A stretch of 64,000 nt of DNA from Bacteroidota bacterium (GTDB lineage Bacteria > Bacteroidota > Bacteroidia > Chitinophagales > Chitinophagaceae), in the NCBI GenBank assembly GCA_018267545.1, contig JAFDYG010000466.1, forward strand, positions 186,001 through 250,000, given 5' to 3'. The notes under the pieces are model-generated. The model did not search any database, was not told where the DNA came from, and saw nothing but the letters and a program-made list of their open reading frames with translations. A program made the position numbers and the translations under genes. Of this stretch, positions 1 to 8,514 are shown one piece after another. Numbering within the stretch: position 1 is the stretch's first letter; each line of letters starts with the position of its first letter.

Positions 1-1503
1 CGGCTTGGAGAGCAGGGGAAGGTGCTGGGGTATATTCCGACGGAAGCGTACCCGGGCGGGCTGACGCTTTTGAACGGCGAGCTGTATGTGGCCAATATCG
101 AAGCGAAGGGCTCGCGTGTCTTGTCGAGCTATGGCGGGACCAGCGCCTACCAGATTCACCAGGAGCTGGCCTCGGTGAGTGTCATACCGCTGCCGAAGAA
201 GCGGCAGCTTCGGTCCTTTACGCGGGCGGTGCGGCAACATGGGCTGTATTTCAGACTCGCCGTGACGAACCGGCTGCCGAGGCGGGGTGTGGCTCCGCGG
301 CCGGTGCCGGAGCGGATCGGAGAGCCTTCGGTATTCAAGCATGTCGTTTATATTATTAAAGAAAACAAAACCTACGACCAGGTATATGGAGATATGCCGC
401 AGGGGCGTGGGAGTGCGAAGCTGTGTGTCTATGGCGACAGCGTGACGCCGAATCAACACCGGCTGGCTAGTGCCTTCTCGCTCATGGATAATTATTATGC
501 ATCGGGTAAATGCAGCGCAGAGGGGCACCAGTGGGCCGACGCGGCTATGGTGTCGGACTATATGGAGAAGAACGTGCGGGCCTGGTTCAGGAGCTATCCG
601 CACCGGCAGGACGATGCGCTGGTATACAATAAAAACGGATTTATCTGGAACAACGCGATGGACCATGGCAAGAAGGTAAAAGTTTACGGCGAGGCCTGTA
701 CTACCGTCTATGACCATTCGCTTCGTTGGAACGATATCTATCAGAAATACGTCAATCGTATCGACCAGGGGTTTACCAATACGACTACGATCGGCCGGAT
801 TCGACCCATTATCCATCCCAGCTATCCGGATTGCGACAATCTTGTCTTTACGGACCAATTGCGCGCGGAGATTTTTATCGCGGACTGGAAACGCGCTTCG
901 GATGCTGCCGGCGATAGTCTGCCGGACCTGATGGTAGTCTCGCTGCCGAACGATCATACGGCGGGAACCTCTCCGGATTTTCCCGTGCCGAGGGCGATGG
1001 TTGCCGATAACGATTTGGCCGTGGGGCGTATCATCGATGCGATCTCGCACAGCCGGTTTTGGGATAGTACGGTGGTCTTTGTCACGGAGGACGACTCGCA
1101 GTCGGGCTGGGATCATATCTCGCCGTATCGGACGACGGGGCTTGTGATCAGTCCTTATTCGGTTTTGGGCCGGGCGGTTCATACGAACTATAACCAGACG
1201 GGCATGGTCAGGACGATCGAGCAGATCCTGGGGATACCGCCGATGAATGTCATCGATGCGACGGCCTTGCCGCTCTTCGATTGTTTCACCGACAAGAAAT
1301 CTTCCTTTGTCTATACGCATGCGCCGACGAATATTCCGTTGGATTTGATGAATAAGCCGCTTGCGGGACTGCAGGGTAAGGCTGCTTACTATGCAAAGCA
1401 GTCGCGTAAGGTGTTTAAGGATGTGGATGGGGGAGAGGATGAGCTGATGAATCAAATTTTGTGGTTCGATGCGATGGGGGAGGCGGAGTATCCGGGACGT
1501 TAA
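1..1503 (+). CDS. Phosphoesterase / alkaline-phosphatase-like protein, 5'-truncated by window edge
   Basis: The frame is open from base 1, so the gene begins left of the window; about 500 residues are visible. The visible N-terminal ~95 residues look like the end of a YncE/YVTN-type beta-propeller. From about residue 108 the text is typical of the PF04185 phosphoesterase family: IIKENKTYDQVYGD, then an AEGHQWADAAMVSDY stretch, a PNDHTAGT motif near residue 312 and an EDDSQSGWDH motif near 355. Family members that fuse a propeller to this hydrolase are annotated as bifunctional YncE/alkaline phosphatase-like proteins and are usually exported. The C-terminus (…AEYPGR, stop at 1503) is intact. 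The next gene is convergent and starts its stop only 13 bases away. The substrate is unknown. Family assignment is firm; phosphatase versus phospholipase-C activity cannot be decided. Confidence 0.85.
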   Translation, partial: RLGEQGKVLGYIPTEAYPGGLTLLNGELYVANIEAKGSRVLSSYGGTSAYQIHQELASVSVIPLPKKRQLRSFTRAVRQHGLYFRLAVTNRLPRRGVAPRPVPERIGEPSVFKHVVYIIKENKTYDQVYGDMPQGRGSAKLCVYGDSVTPNQHRLASAFSLMDNYYASGKCSAEGHQWADAAMVSDYMEKNVRAWFRSYPHRQDDALVYNKNGFIWNNAMDHGKKVKVYGEACTTVYDHSLRWNDIYQKYVNRIDQGFTNTTTIGRIRPIIHPSYPDCDNLVFTDQLRAEIFIADWKRASDAAGDSLPDLMVVSLPNDHTAGTSPDFPVPRAMVADNDLAVGRIIDAISHSRFWDSTVVFVTEDDSQSGWDHISPYRTTGLVISPYSVLGRAVHTNYNQTGMVRTIEQILGIPPMNVIDATALPLFDCFTDKKSSFVYTHAPTNIPLDLMNKPLAGLQGKAAYYAKQSRKVFKDVDGGEDELMNQILWFDAMGEAEYPGR

Positions 1504-1516
1504 TGGGGTTTGTGCG

Positions 1517-2995
1517 TTAGCGGGTTGTTGGTGGGATCCAGGGCGCTCCGATTTTTTCGCGCTGCCAGAAGTCGGGGCTGCCGGGGGGTGCGAAGCGGTA
1601 GCGGTAGAGGATGGCGCGGATATAACGGGGTGGGTGGTCTGGGAATGGATTGCCCGCGAAGAGGCTGAGGGTCTTGGGGTCGTTTTTTAATAGTTTTTGG
1701 ATTAGTGCCTGGGTCCATGGATAATCGTCGGGTGTCGACATGGCGGCAAACCAGAGCTGCCAGTCGAGTCTTAGCTGATAGGGGGCGATCTGGGCCGGGC
1801 GTTCGTTGGTGGCTACTGGGAGCCCTTTGTAGGAATAAGCTTGCCAGTGTGCATTTTCATCCGGTGTGGTGTCGTTAGTTCCTTCGAAGACGATGTTGAA
1901 ACGTTCCTGTCCTACCGAGCCAAAGGCTCCATAAGTATTCACAAGATTTAGCGGGTCGTAAGACGTATTCATCACCTGGCTGGGTGAAATCATGTTTAAG
2001 ATGGGGTTGATGCTCAGCAGTGCTACGAGCAGGGTGATGACCCAGGCCGTTGTGTTCATGGCGCGGGAGGGTTCTGCTTTTTCTGCTGCTGCTATAGCTC
2101 TTAGGACGAGGGGTTTGGGAAGTATTTTGGCCCAGAAGCCGTCGTCGAAGCAGGCGAGGGCGGGGATGATGGTGAGCCAGTTGAGGAACGAGAGATTGCC
2201 ACTTAGGATTAGGATAATTTGAAGCGTCACCATGATAACGCCGGCGATGTGGCGGCCGATGCGCGGCCAGAAGGCGAACCAGGGGGCTATTAGCTCGGCG
2301 AGCCAGTTGAACCAGACGCCTGTCTGGAGGATAGTTTTTGGCAGGAAGTGGAACCAGCGGCTTAGCGGGCCGGGGATGGGTTGTGTCTCGAAATGATAAT
2401 AGAGGGCGGTGGCCTTGGTCCAGATGGCGTCGCCGCGGAGCTTGATCAGTCCCGAGCCGAGCATGATGCGGAAGATGAGCCAGCGGAATAGTATGATGAT
2501 GGGCAGTGGCGGCGGACGTTTCGGAAAGGGGCGTGCGTCTGTTAGCGGGCAGAGGAAGATCGCTAGGAAGCCGGTTTCTAGTAATTGAATCTCCCATCCG
2601 TAGCCATACCATTCTTGTCCGATGTTGGCAAATGAGGTGTAGAGAACCCATAGGGCGGCCATCATCCAGGCGTTGGCGTATCCGGCGATGACAAAGCAGG
2701 AGAGGAGGAAGCCCAGCCAGGCGGCGATCATCAGAGTAGTGTCGGAATGGTTTAGCCAGAATAGGGAGGGGAGCTTCAGGAAGCCGGCTGTTGAGCCGAT
2801 GCGATCGCTGATGAGGTTTAGATATGTGCTGGCGGGGGTAAGGCCTTCGGAGCCGAAGAGGGGTAGGGATTGATCGATGGCTACGGCGAATGCTATGGCG
2901 TATATGAAGCCTAGCAGCCGGAGGATGACGAAGCGTGTCAGCCAGTAGCTGTGGTTTGTGCCGGTGGCGGGAGCGCCGCCACCGGCCGAAGAAAT
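1517..2995 (-). CDS. Lipase-maturation-factor-family membrane protein, start codon unclear
   Basis: Multi-pass membrane protein resembling bacterial members of the lipase maturation factor (LMF1) family. The core includes the family-like GQEWYGYGWEIQLLETGFLA block, a RWLIFRIMLGSGLIKLRG block and a soluble C-terminal part with PYQLRLDWQLWFAAM. The first in-frame ATG (2731) would begin inside the protein. Upstream, the same frame stays open to 3025 and encodes a convincing family N-terminus (SYWLTRFVILRLLGFIYAIA, at about 2950-2891), giving roughly 490 aa, the expected size. No ATG, GTG or TTG lies in this frame upstream of 2731. The interval given starts at an ATT (2995) that abuts the stop of the preceding NHL-repeat gene and is only a working choice. 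Either a rare start, translational coupling or a sequence error is involved. Function in bacteria is not established. Confidence 0.75.
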   Translation of the reverse strand: MSSAGGGAPATGTNHSYWLTRFVILRLLGFIYAIAFAVAIDQSLPLFGSEGLTPASTYLNLISDRIGSTAGFLKLPSLFWLNHSDTTLMIAAWLGFLLSCFVIAGYANAWMMAALWVLYTSFANIGQEWYGYGWEIQLLETGFLAIFLCPLTDARPFPKRPPPLPIIILFRWLIFRIMLGSGLIKLRGDAIWTKATALYYHFETQPIPGPLSRWFHFLPKTILQTGVWFNWLAELIAPWFAFWPRIGRHIAGVIMVTLQIILILSGNLSFLNWLTIIPALACFDDGFWAKILPKPLVLRAIAAAEKAEPSRAMNTTAWVITLLVALLSINPILNMISPSQVMNTSYDPLNLVNTYGAFGSVGQERFNIVFEGTNDTTPDENAHWQAYSYKGLPVATNERPAQIAPYQLRLDWQLWFAAMSTPDDYPWTQALIQKLLKNDPKTLSLFAGNPFPDHPPRYIRAILYRYRFAPPGSPDFWQREKIGAPWIPPTTR

Positions 2996-4320
2996 TATTG
3001 TCTTACCATCTTCCGTATGGTGTGATTATATGTATCTGCAATATACAACGCTCCCTGCGAATCGATGTTGATGCCCCAGGGGGTATGGAATCGGGCGACC
3101 GAGCCGAGGCCGTCGACATTGCCGGCTGTGGTGGAGCCTGCGATGGTTGTTACTACGCCGGCCTGGGTGACCTGTCTGATCTCGTGATTTTGGGTATCGG
3201 CTACGTAGAGGGTTCCGTCGCGGGCGATACAAATGGAAGCTGGGGCGAAGAACTGGGCGGCGCGGCCGACTCCGTCTTTGGAACCTTGGCGGACGGTGTC
3301 GCCGGCGATAGTGCTGACCATACCGGTGGAGATATCGTACTTGCGGACGGCCTGGCTATAGGTATCGGCTACGTATGCGTTGCCTAAGGAATCAGCGCAA
3401 ATGCCAAAGGGTGTCTGGAAGGTGGCGATTCTGCGGGGTCCGTCGGAGTGACCGGAAATGCAGGTGTTTCCAGCGAGGGTAGAAATGGTTTCGCCGCTGA
3501 TGAAGCGAATATTGTTGTTCCCCATATCGGTGAAATAAACGCCGTTTCCGTCGGGGTTTACGAAGATCCCGTTGGGCTCGTATAATAGGGCGTATGACAG
3601 GGGACCGTCTACGTTTCCGCTTTGTGCGCCACCGGCGATGGTGGTTACTTTTTGGGTTGCGGGGTCGTATTTCTTGACGCGGTTTGCGTAGGAATCGCTG
3701 ATATATAAGAAACCATTCAAGTCGACGGCGACATAGGACGGCATCTGGAACTGGGCCGATGTGCCGACTCCATCGGCGGTGCCATAGGTTCCGCCGGCGA
3801 GGGTTGTAACGGTTCCGTTTTTGGTGATCTTACGGATACGGTAGTTCGCCATGTCAGCGACATACATATTGCCGTCTTTATCTACACATATCCCATTGGG
3901 TTTGTTGAATTGTGCAGCGCTGCCGTTACCATCGGCAAAACCTTTGACGCTGCCGGCAATTGTCGTGACGAACCAGGCGGTGTCGTAGGTCAGGGTTGGG
4001 CCGGTGATCTTTGCGCCGCCCGTGGCCAGGGTTACGAGGCCGGAGCCTGCTTTCATGGGGATGGTTACGTCCAGGCTGGTATCGGTCGCCGCGGTGATGA
4101 CGGCGGATAGGCCGTTGATTTTCACGGTGTCGTAAGCGATAGTCGTGTTGAAGCCGGTTCCGATGATGTGGACGGAGGTTCCTCCGGCTCCGTGGGTGGG
4201 GGAGATGGAGGTTATGGTAATCTTTTTAAATGGGGTGTCGTTGGGGTCGGTGTGGGTCTTGGTGCAGCCGTTGGCTGCGAATAGTGCAGCGGCTGTGATA
4301 AGGAGTAGGGGGTATTTCAT
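2995..4320 (-). CDS. TIG/IPT-domain and NHL-repeat lipoprotein
   Basis: 441 aa, predicted exported lipoprotein: short leader ending LFAANGC with the lipid Cys near residue 19. Residues about 33-113 form an IPT/TIG immunoglobulin-like domain (ITSISPTHGAGGTSVHIIGTGF). From about 120 onward are NHL-type propeller repeats with the recurring pattern FNKPNGICVDKDGNMYVAD…N.RIRKIT..G.VTTLAG, five to six copies, finishing with a TYNHTIRKM blade. Proteins of this architecture are common on the surface of Bacteroidota; the propeller probably binds protein or glycan, but no catalytic residues are evident. The gene lies directly upstream of the lipase-maturation-like gene on the same strand with no gap, so the two are likely co-transcribed. 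Function unknown beyond the domain calls. Confidence 0.85.
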   Translation of the reverse strand: MKYPLLLITAAALFAANGCTKTHTDPNDTPFKKITITSISPTHGAGGTSVHIIGTGFNTTIAYDTVKINGLSAVITAATDTSLDVTIPMKAGSGLVTLATGGAKITGPTLTYDTAWFVTTIAGSVKGFADGNGSAAQFNKPNGICVDKDGNMYVADMANYRIRKITKNGTVTTLAGGTYGTADGVGTSAQFQMPSYVAVDLNGFLYISDSYANRVKKYDPATQKVTTIAGGAQSGNVDGPLSYALLYEPNGIFVNPDGNGVYFTDMGNNNIRFISGETISTLAGNTCISGHSDGPRRIATFQTPFGICADSLGNAYVADTYSQAVRKYDISTGMVSTIAGDTVRQGSKDGVGRAAQFFAPASICIARDGTLYVADTQNHEIRQVTQAGVVTTIAGSTTAGNVDGLGSVARFHTPWGINIDSQGALYIADTYNHTIRKMVRQ

Positions 4321-4400
4321 AGTATTGACAATGTTGTATATTGGATAACGTTTGGAATGGACTTATAGTGCGCTGATGGTTGTTTGAAAAGATATTGAAA

Positions 4401-4829
4401 ATGAAAGATTTGCGATTTCCTGACCTGTTGTTGCTTTTTTTGTTGGTGCCGGTTCTTTTGTCTAACAGATATGGAACCTTCGATATTCAGGTGCATGATA
4501 CCTACTTCGTGATTGCTCACGTCCATTTTCTTACGATAATCACGGTGATTTTGGGGGTGACGTGGATTGGTCATCAGCTGTGCAGGAAGTATGATCTGCT
4601 GGCGAAGGGGTGGAGGTGGATGCAGGTTGTTCTTAGCGTTTTAAGTCTTGGGACTCTCCTGGTCGTATCTTCTTTTGTACTCAAAGAGCCATTGAGCTAT
4701 CGGAATATTCAATTAATGATGTATTGTGACGAGGCGCGGGAGCAGAGCATACTTATTTTCGTATTGACCCAGCTGGTCTTTTGGCTAGTCGTTGTTGTAA
4801 AATTTGTAGTGCGCGCTGTTCGTATGTAA
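4401..4829 (+). CDS. Small four-helix membrane protein with cytochrome oxidase subunit I signature
   Basis: 142 aa from the ATG at 4401; a TTG at 4380 in the same frame is less likely. About four hydrophobic segments are visible (residues about 8-20, 36-55, 75-95 and 120-140). Residues 32-42 read HDTYFVIAHVH, almost the same as the HDTYYVVAHFH signature of heme-copper oxidase subunit I, where the first His/Asp are near the Mg site and the last two His bind heme a3 and heme a. The rest of the ~500-residue oxidase is absent and no CuB ligands are visible, so this is not a functional oxidase subunit by itself. Whether it binds heme is inference. Neighbours give no respiratory context. The family is uncharacterised as far as I can tell. 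Confidence 0.7.
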   Translation: MKDLRFPDLLLLFLLVPVLLSNRYGTFDIQVHDTYFVIAHVHFLTIITVILGVTWIGHQLCRKYDLLAKGWRWMQVVLSVLSLGTLLVVSSFVLKEPLSYRNIQLMMYCDEAREQSILIFVLTQLVFWLVVVVKFVVRAVRM

Positions 4830-4866
4830 TTACGATCTTTTTGCATCAGGGATAAAATTTGCTGCT

Positions 4867-6864
4867 ATGAAATCTCTTTTCCTTACGATGAGCCTGATAA
4901 CAATCTCGTTGTCAGTGATGCTGGGGCAGCCGGACCCGCGGAATGTCATCATGTTCAACAGCTATAGTGCTTCTCTCAGCATTACGCCGGACCGGAGGGT
5001 ATGTCTTCTGACGAAGGCGGGGGAAGTGGCGATTCCGGCAGAAAAGGCTAACACCTGGAATCTGGTAAGTCCAAAAGATTATACGCTCTCTGGCCCTATA
5101 TTCGAAAATATCAACTTCTTTAATCGGGATACGGGTTTTGTGTCCGGCTTTATCTATGAAGGCAAGCAGGTGTACGACGTTTATTATCGCACGACAGACG
5201 GCGGTAAAAAATGGGAAATGCGTCGTTTCCCCGATGCGGGCTGGGCGGACAAGGCGGTTCATCTCGATAATGGCGAGGCCTGGGTTGTTATTGCCGGTTC
5301 GGGTCATATCGATTACTCGAACGATTATGGAGTGAGCTGGCAACGGATCAATACTCCTGAGCCAAAGCAACGGTTTACCTCGCTCTTTTTTAATAAGAGC
5401 GGGGAAGGATTTATTGGCTCGCTTTGGGATTATCTTTCCTATACGAATGACAATGGACAAACCTGGCGAAACGTTCCGACGCCGCTCGATCAGCGTGCTT
5501 ACGAAAAGACCGATATCAATGCCCGTCCTGAAATCGATCGGACGGCTATTTTCAAAGACTATCTGATTGTCAAACAGAATGGATTACTATTCTTTACAAG
5601 GAAGGATAGTATTCGTTGGCGGCCTTTGCTGGGATATCGGGACTTTATCGCGGACAATAATACAAACGCCTTATTTCTTATCGATAAAAAGACGGTCTTC
5701 AAGGTTGACGATGACCTGCAGCCGATAGCTACCTATCCGATAGATGGCGACCTGTCTACAGGAAGCTTCAATGCCGGTCTGTTGGCCTTTTGGGATGGCC
5801 GGCAGCTGGCTACTATCGATGAGAAAGGGGTGGTATCGAAGACCCCGCTTTATACGGATGAGGTTAGTGAGAAAGTGATTAAGCCCTGGAGTGTCGGTTA
5901 TTGGGAAAACGGAGAAGAGATCGGATATCTGAATGGAAAGCTTTATGTGAAGAAAAACTTCGATGATAAAAACTGGGAGTATCTGACTACGCTTCCTTTC
6001 AAAGCAGGCCAGGATTCGTTGTGGATGATCGGTAAGGATTCTCTTTTGTTGAAGGGCCGGCTGGATACGTTGACCTATTACGATCTAAAAACGAAGAGGC
6101 TCACCGTTACGACCGAAGCCAACTCGATTAGGACTTTTTGTCAGCAGAAGATCAGTAAGGTTGTCTTTGAAACGGGCAGCCAGGGTTGCTTCCATTATTA
6201 CAAAGACTATGTTATCTATAAGCGAAACGACGAAGGTGTCTTTGAATTTGAGAAAAATGGAACCAAGGGGATGGACCATAAAGGGGGCCTCTACGGATAT
6301 CCCGATGAAATCAGCGGCGGGAAGGTAGAGTCGTTTGTCCAGGGTTTTCCGGCTGCTCTGAATGAGCTACCTTCTATCAAGGCCATGACATTTACACCTG
6401 CGGACTATGAAAAAGCCAGGAAGGATATCAGAGAATTTCAGCAGCGTATAAAACAGAATAAAACCAGCAGGGGTATCGAAGAAAAAGGATTTTGGATGAA
6501 TGAAAACAACCTTGACTTCAACCGGTTATTGTCTTTACCCGACAGCGTAGCGCGTCTGGATTCTATGAGGGTCGACAAGCTATTAGACAATATGTCCCCG
6601 AACTTCAGCACGACGACGAACTGGACGGCGATAAATCTTATTTCTGAACAGGGTGAGGTATTGACGATACGAAACTCCTATGATTGCAAACCCAACTCTT
6701 TTCTTTTCCCCTGGGTGGTCTCGTTAAATGGCTTTCGCATAACCAGGAACTCGATAGCGGTCAATCGGTTTATCGGTGAAACCTATCCGAGGTTTGTCGC
6801 CGATGAAGGGCATGCCGACATTATCGAGCACCTGGTGCAAAAGCTGTATAAAAAGGCGGATTAG
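4867..6864 (+). CDS. Secreted BNR/Ycf48-like propeller protein of unknown function
   Basis: 665 aa with a cleavable-type signal peptide (MKSLFLTMSLITISLSVMLG). Residues about 50-210 contain repeats of the BNR/Ycf48 sort: NRDTGFVSGF, TTDGGKKWEMRRF, SNDYGVSWQRI, TNDNGQTWRNV. These Asp-box-like turns indicate a beta-propeller. The central part (210-480) looks like further, more diverged propeller strands. The C-terminal ~170 residues include a charged helical stretch (DYEKARKDIREFQQRIKQNK) and a globular end that I do not recognise. No catalytic motif is apparent. It is preceded by the small COX1-like membrane protein on the same strand (37-base gap) and ends in a 4-base convergent overlap with the SDR gene. 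Probably periplasmic or surface-exposed. Confidence 0.7.
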   Translation: MKSLFLTMSLITISLSVMLGQPDPRNVIMFNSYSASLSITPDRRVCLLTKAGEVAIPAEKANTWNLVSPKDYTLSGPIFENINFFNRDTGFVSGFIYEGKQVYDVYYRTTDGGKKWEMRRFPDAGWADKAVHLDNGEAWVVIAGSGHIDYSNDYGVSWQRINTPEPKQRFTSLFFNKSGEGFIGSLWDYLSYTNDNGQTWRNVPTPLDQRAYEKTDINARPEIDRTAIFKDYLIVKQNGLLFFTRKDSIRWRPLLGYRDFIADNNTNALFLIDKKTVFKVDDDLQPIATYPIDGDLSTGSFNAGLLAFWDGRQLATIDEKGVVSKTPLYTDEVSEKVIKPWSVGYWENGEEIGYLNGKLYVKKNFDDKNWEYLTTLPFKAGQDSLWMIGKDSLLLKGRLDTLTYYDLKTKRLTVTTEANSIRTFCQQKISKVVFETGSQGCFHYYKDYVIYKRNDEGVFEFEKNGTKGMDHKGGLYGYPDEISGGKVESFVQGFPAALNELPSIKAMTFTPADYEKARKDIREFQQRIKQNKTSRGIEEKGFWMNENNLDFNRLLSLPDSVARLDSMRVDKLLDNMSPNFSTTTNWTAINLISEQGEVLTIRNSYDCKPNSFLFPWVVSLNGFRITRNSIAVNRFIGETYPRFVADEGHADIIEHLVQKLYKKAD

Positions 6865-7697
6865 TGGTCGGTGCTAGTGGAAACGGTTTCCCATTCTGCT
6901 ACTTCCTTCGTCATCTGTTCGGTTTTCTTGCGGAAATTTTCAACGGCGTCTTTACCGATGGGTAGGTGGAGCGGGGGATTCTCGCTGTTTGCCAGCTTGA
7001 CGATTACGTTTGCGAGCTTGACGGGGTCGCCGGGCTGGTTACCGTGGAGGGTGGTGACGAGTGTGCGTATGCCGCCGACGGTATCTTTATAAGCGTCGAG
7101 GATTTGCCTGGAGCTTTGGTAAGAGTCGGTCGAAACGAACTCGGTGCTGAACAGGCCAGGGGCAGCGGCGGTCACGTGGATGCCGAGGGGCTTGAGCTCG
7201 AGGGCGAGGCCTTCGGTGATTCCTTCGACGGCGTACTTGGTCGAGCCGTAGAGGCCGAAGCCGGGGGCGCTGTTCAGGTAGCCAAAGAGCGAAGAAATAT
7301 TGATGATATGACCCGAGCCTTGTTTGCGGAGCTGGGGCAGGATGGCCCTGGTCACGTTGAGGAGGCCGAAGACGTTGGTGTCATATTGTTTCTTTACTTC
7401 TTCATCGGTGGCTTCTTCGGTGGCGGCGAGCAAGCCATAGCCGGCGTTGTTAACGAGGACGTCGATGCGGCCGAAGCGATAGAGGGCGGCGTTTACGCCA
7501 GCTTTTACTTCTTCTTCTTTGGTGACGTCGAGAGTGACGACGAGGGCATTTTCTTCATTGTTCAGGCGGGCGCTCAGCTCCTGGGCGTTCTTTCTTACGG
7601 TAGCTACTACCTTGTCGCCGCTGGCGAGAGCTGCTTTAGCGATTTCGAAGCCAAATCCTTTGGAGGCGCCGGTGATGAACCATACTTTGTTTTTCAT
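6861..7697 (-). CDS. SDR-family oxidoreductase
   Basis: 278 aa classical short-chain dehydrogenase/reductase. The nucleotide-binding TGASKGFG glycine motif is at residues 9-16, followed by a VTLDVT segment, VNNAGYGLL, a conserved Ser in HIINISS, and the catalytic YGSTK (Tyr-x3-Lys) with AVEGITEGLALEL behind it. These are all the residues required for an NAD(P)H-dependent reductase. The substrate is unknown. A perfect 16-bp palindrome sits 31 bases upstream of the ATG, and an identical one precedes the adjacent TetR regulator gene, so this enzyme is very likely the TetR target. Such TetR-SDR pairs often respond to electrophiles or small toxic compounds (family knowledge, not shown here). Confidence 0.92.
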   Translation of the reverse strand: MKNKVWFITGASKGFGFEIAKAALASGDKVVATVRKNAQELSARLNNEENALVVTLDVTKEEEVKAGVNAALYRFGRIDVLVNNAGYGLLAATEEATDEEVKKQYDTNVFGLLNVTRAILPQLRKQGSGHIINISSLFGYLNSAPGFGLYGSTKYAVEGITEGLALELKPLGIHVTAAAPGLFSTEFVSTDSYQSSRQILDAYKDTVGGIRTLVTTLHGNQPGDPVKLANVIVKLANSENPPLHLPIGKDAVENFRKKTEQMTKEVAEWETVSTSTDH

Positions 7698-7727
7698 GAC
7701 TTTTGTTTTAGTGTGTTATATTTAAAT

Positions 7728-7743
7728 ATGACCGATCGGTCAT
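7728..7743. promoter_or_regulatory. TetR operator, copy 1 (SDR promoter)
   Basis: Perfect palindrome ATGACCGATCGGTCAT, 16 bp, 31 bases before the SDR start codon. The ACCGATCGGT core is the type of site bound by TetR-family dimers. An identical copy lies in front of the TetR gene at 8376-8391. Confidence 0.8.
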
Positions 7744-7759
7744 ATAATGGGCAAAAAAA

Positions 7760-8347
7760 TTAGAGGAGCTGATCCCCGATCATTTTTTTCAGGTTACGGC
7801 CGATGATATTCATCTTGTCGATACTCTTGGTGGTATTGGTGATCAGAATACCGCCTTCGATCATGGCGAACATCAGGGTGGCAAATTCTTTGTAGTTCCA
7901 TTCGGGTTTGAAGACGCTCTGGTTGATACCTTTTGCGATGATGTCGACGATCAGCTGCTGGCTGATGTCGATGAATTGGGCCACTTTTAGCCGGACGGTC
8001 TCGTTGAGGTCGTCGGCTTCGACGCCGAAGTTCATCATGGGGCAGCCGCCTTCGACGGGGGGCGCCAGGGGGTTACGGAAGGTATCGATATAGGCGAAGA
8101 GCTGGTCTTTGGGGTTATCGAAGCGGTTGATATGGGATAAGACATTTTTGCTCAACAGCTGCATATTATAATCGACTACGGATTCGGCGAGGACGTCTTT
8201 GTTGTCGAAGTGGACGTACAGGCTTCCTTTGGAGAGTCGGGTCGCTTCCATGATATCGCTCATCGCGGTCGCTGCTATTCCTTTCTTGTTGAAGATCGGG
8301 GCGGCGCGTTCGATAATCATTTGTCTTGTTTCTTCTCCTTTAGTCAT
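7760..8347 (-). CDS. TetR/AcrR-family transcriptional regulator
   Basis: 195 aa. The N-terminal ~60 residues form the TetR DNA-binding domain: TRQMIIERAAPIFNKKG, then the helix-turn-helix ATAMSDIMEATRLSKGSLYVHF with KDVLAESVV behind it. The rest is an all-helical ligand-binding and dimer domain typical of the family, containing a GCPMMNFGVEADD segment. The gene is upstream of the SDR gene on the same strand (62 bases between coding regions), and each has its own copy of the same palindromic operator, pointing to autoregulation plus control of the SDR. Ligand unknown. Start is ATG 8347, with the operator 29 bases upstream. Confidence 0.92.
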   Translation of the reverse strand: MTKGEETRQMIIERAAPIFNKKGIAATAMSDIMEATRLSKGSLYVHFDNKDVLAESVVDYNMQLLSKNVLSHINRFDNPKDQLFAYIDTFRNPLAPPVEGGCPMMNFGVEADDLNETVRLKVAQFIDISQQLIVDIIAKGINQSVFKPEWNYKEFATLMFAMIEGGILITNTTKSIDKMNIIGRNLKKMIGDQLL

Positions 8348-8375
8348 CTTGTTTCGATTTCTGATGTAAAATTAA

Positions 8376-8391
8376 ATGACCGATCGGTCAT
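8376..8391. promoter_or_regulatory. TetR operator, copy 2 (autoregulatory)
   Basis: Same perfect palindrome ATGACCGATCGGTCAT as at 7728-7743, located 29 bases upstream of the TetR ATG. Identity over all 16 bases and similar distance to both starts support one regulator acting at two promoters. Confidence 0.8.
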
Positions 8392-8412
8392 ATCCAAATT
8401 TATTTTTTGGAA

Positions 8413-8431
8413 GGGGGTGGGGGGCACCCCC
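8413..8431. other. G-rich perfect hairpin in divergent intergenic region
   Basis: GGGGGTG-GGGGG-CACCCCC: a 7-bp perfect stem with a five-G loop, in the 167-base gap between the TetR gene and the divergent BACON lipoprotein gene. No T-run follows on either strand, so it is not a standard intrinsic terminator. Function unknown. Confidence 0.5.
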
Positions 8432-8514
8432 GGGGAGGTTGTTTAAACCGATGGGTAATTCGGGTCCTTACTGCCTTTTCGATCATATAATTTTGCTGTT
8501 GTTAATAATAATCA

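Noticed and set aside
6966-7763. 265-residue plus-strand frame opposite the SDR gene
   Set aside because: Composition (Gly, Val, Glu, Asp-rich, no motif) is the mirror of a GC-rich coding strand; the SDR on the other strand has all catalytic motifs.
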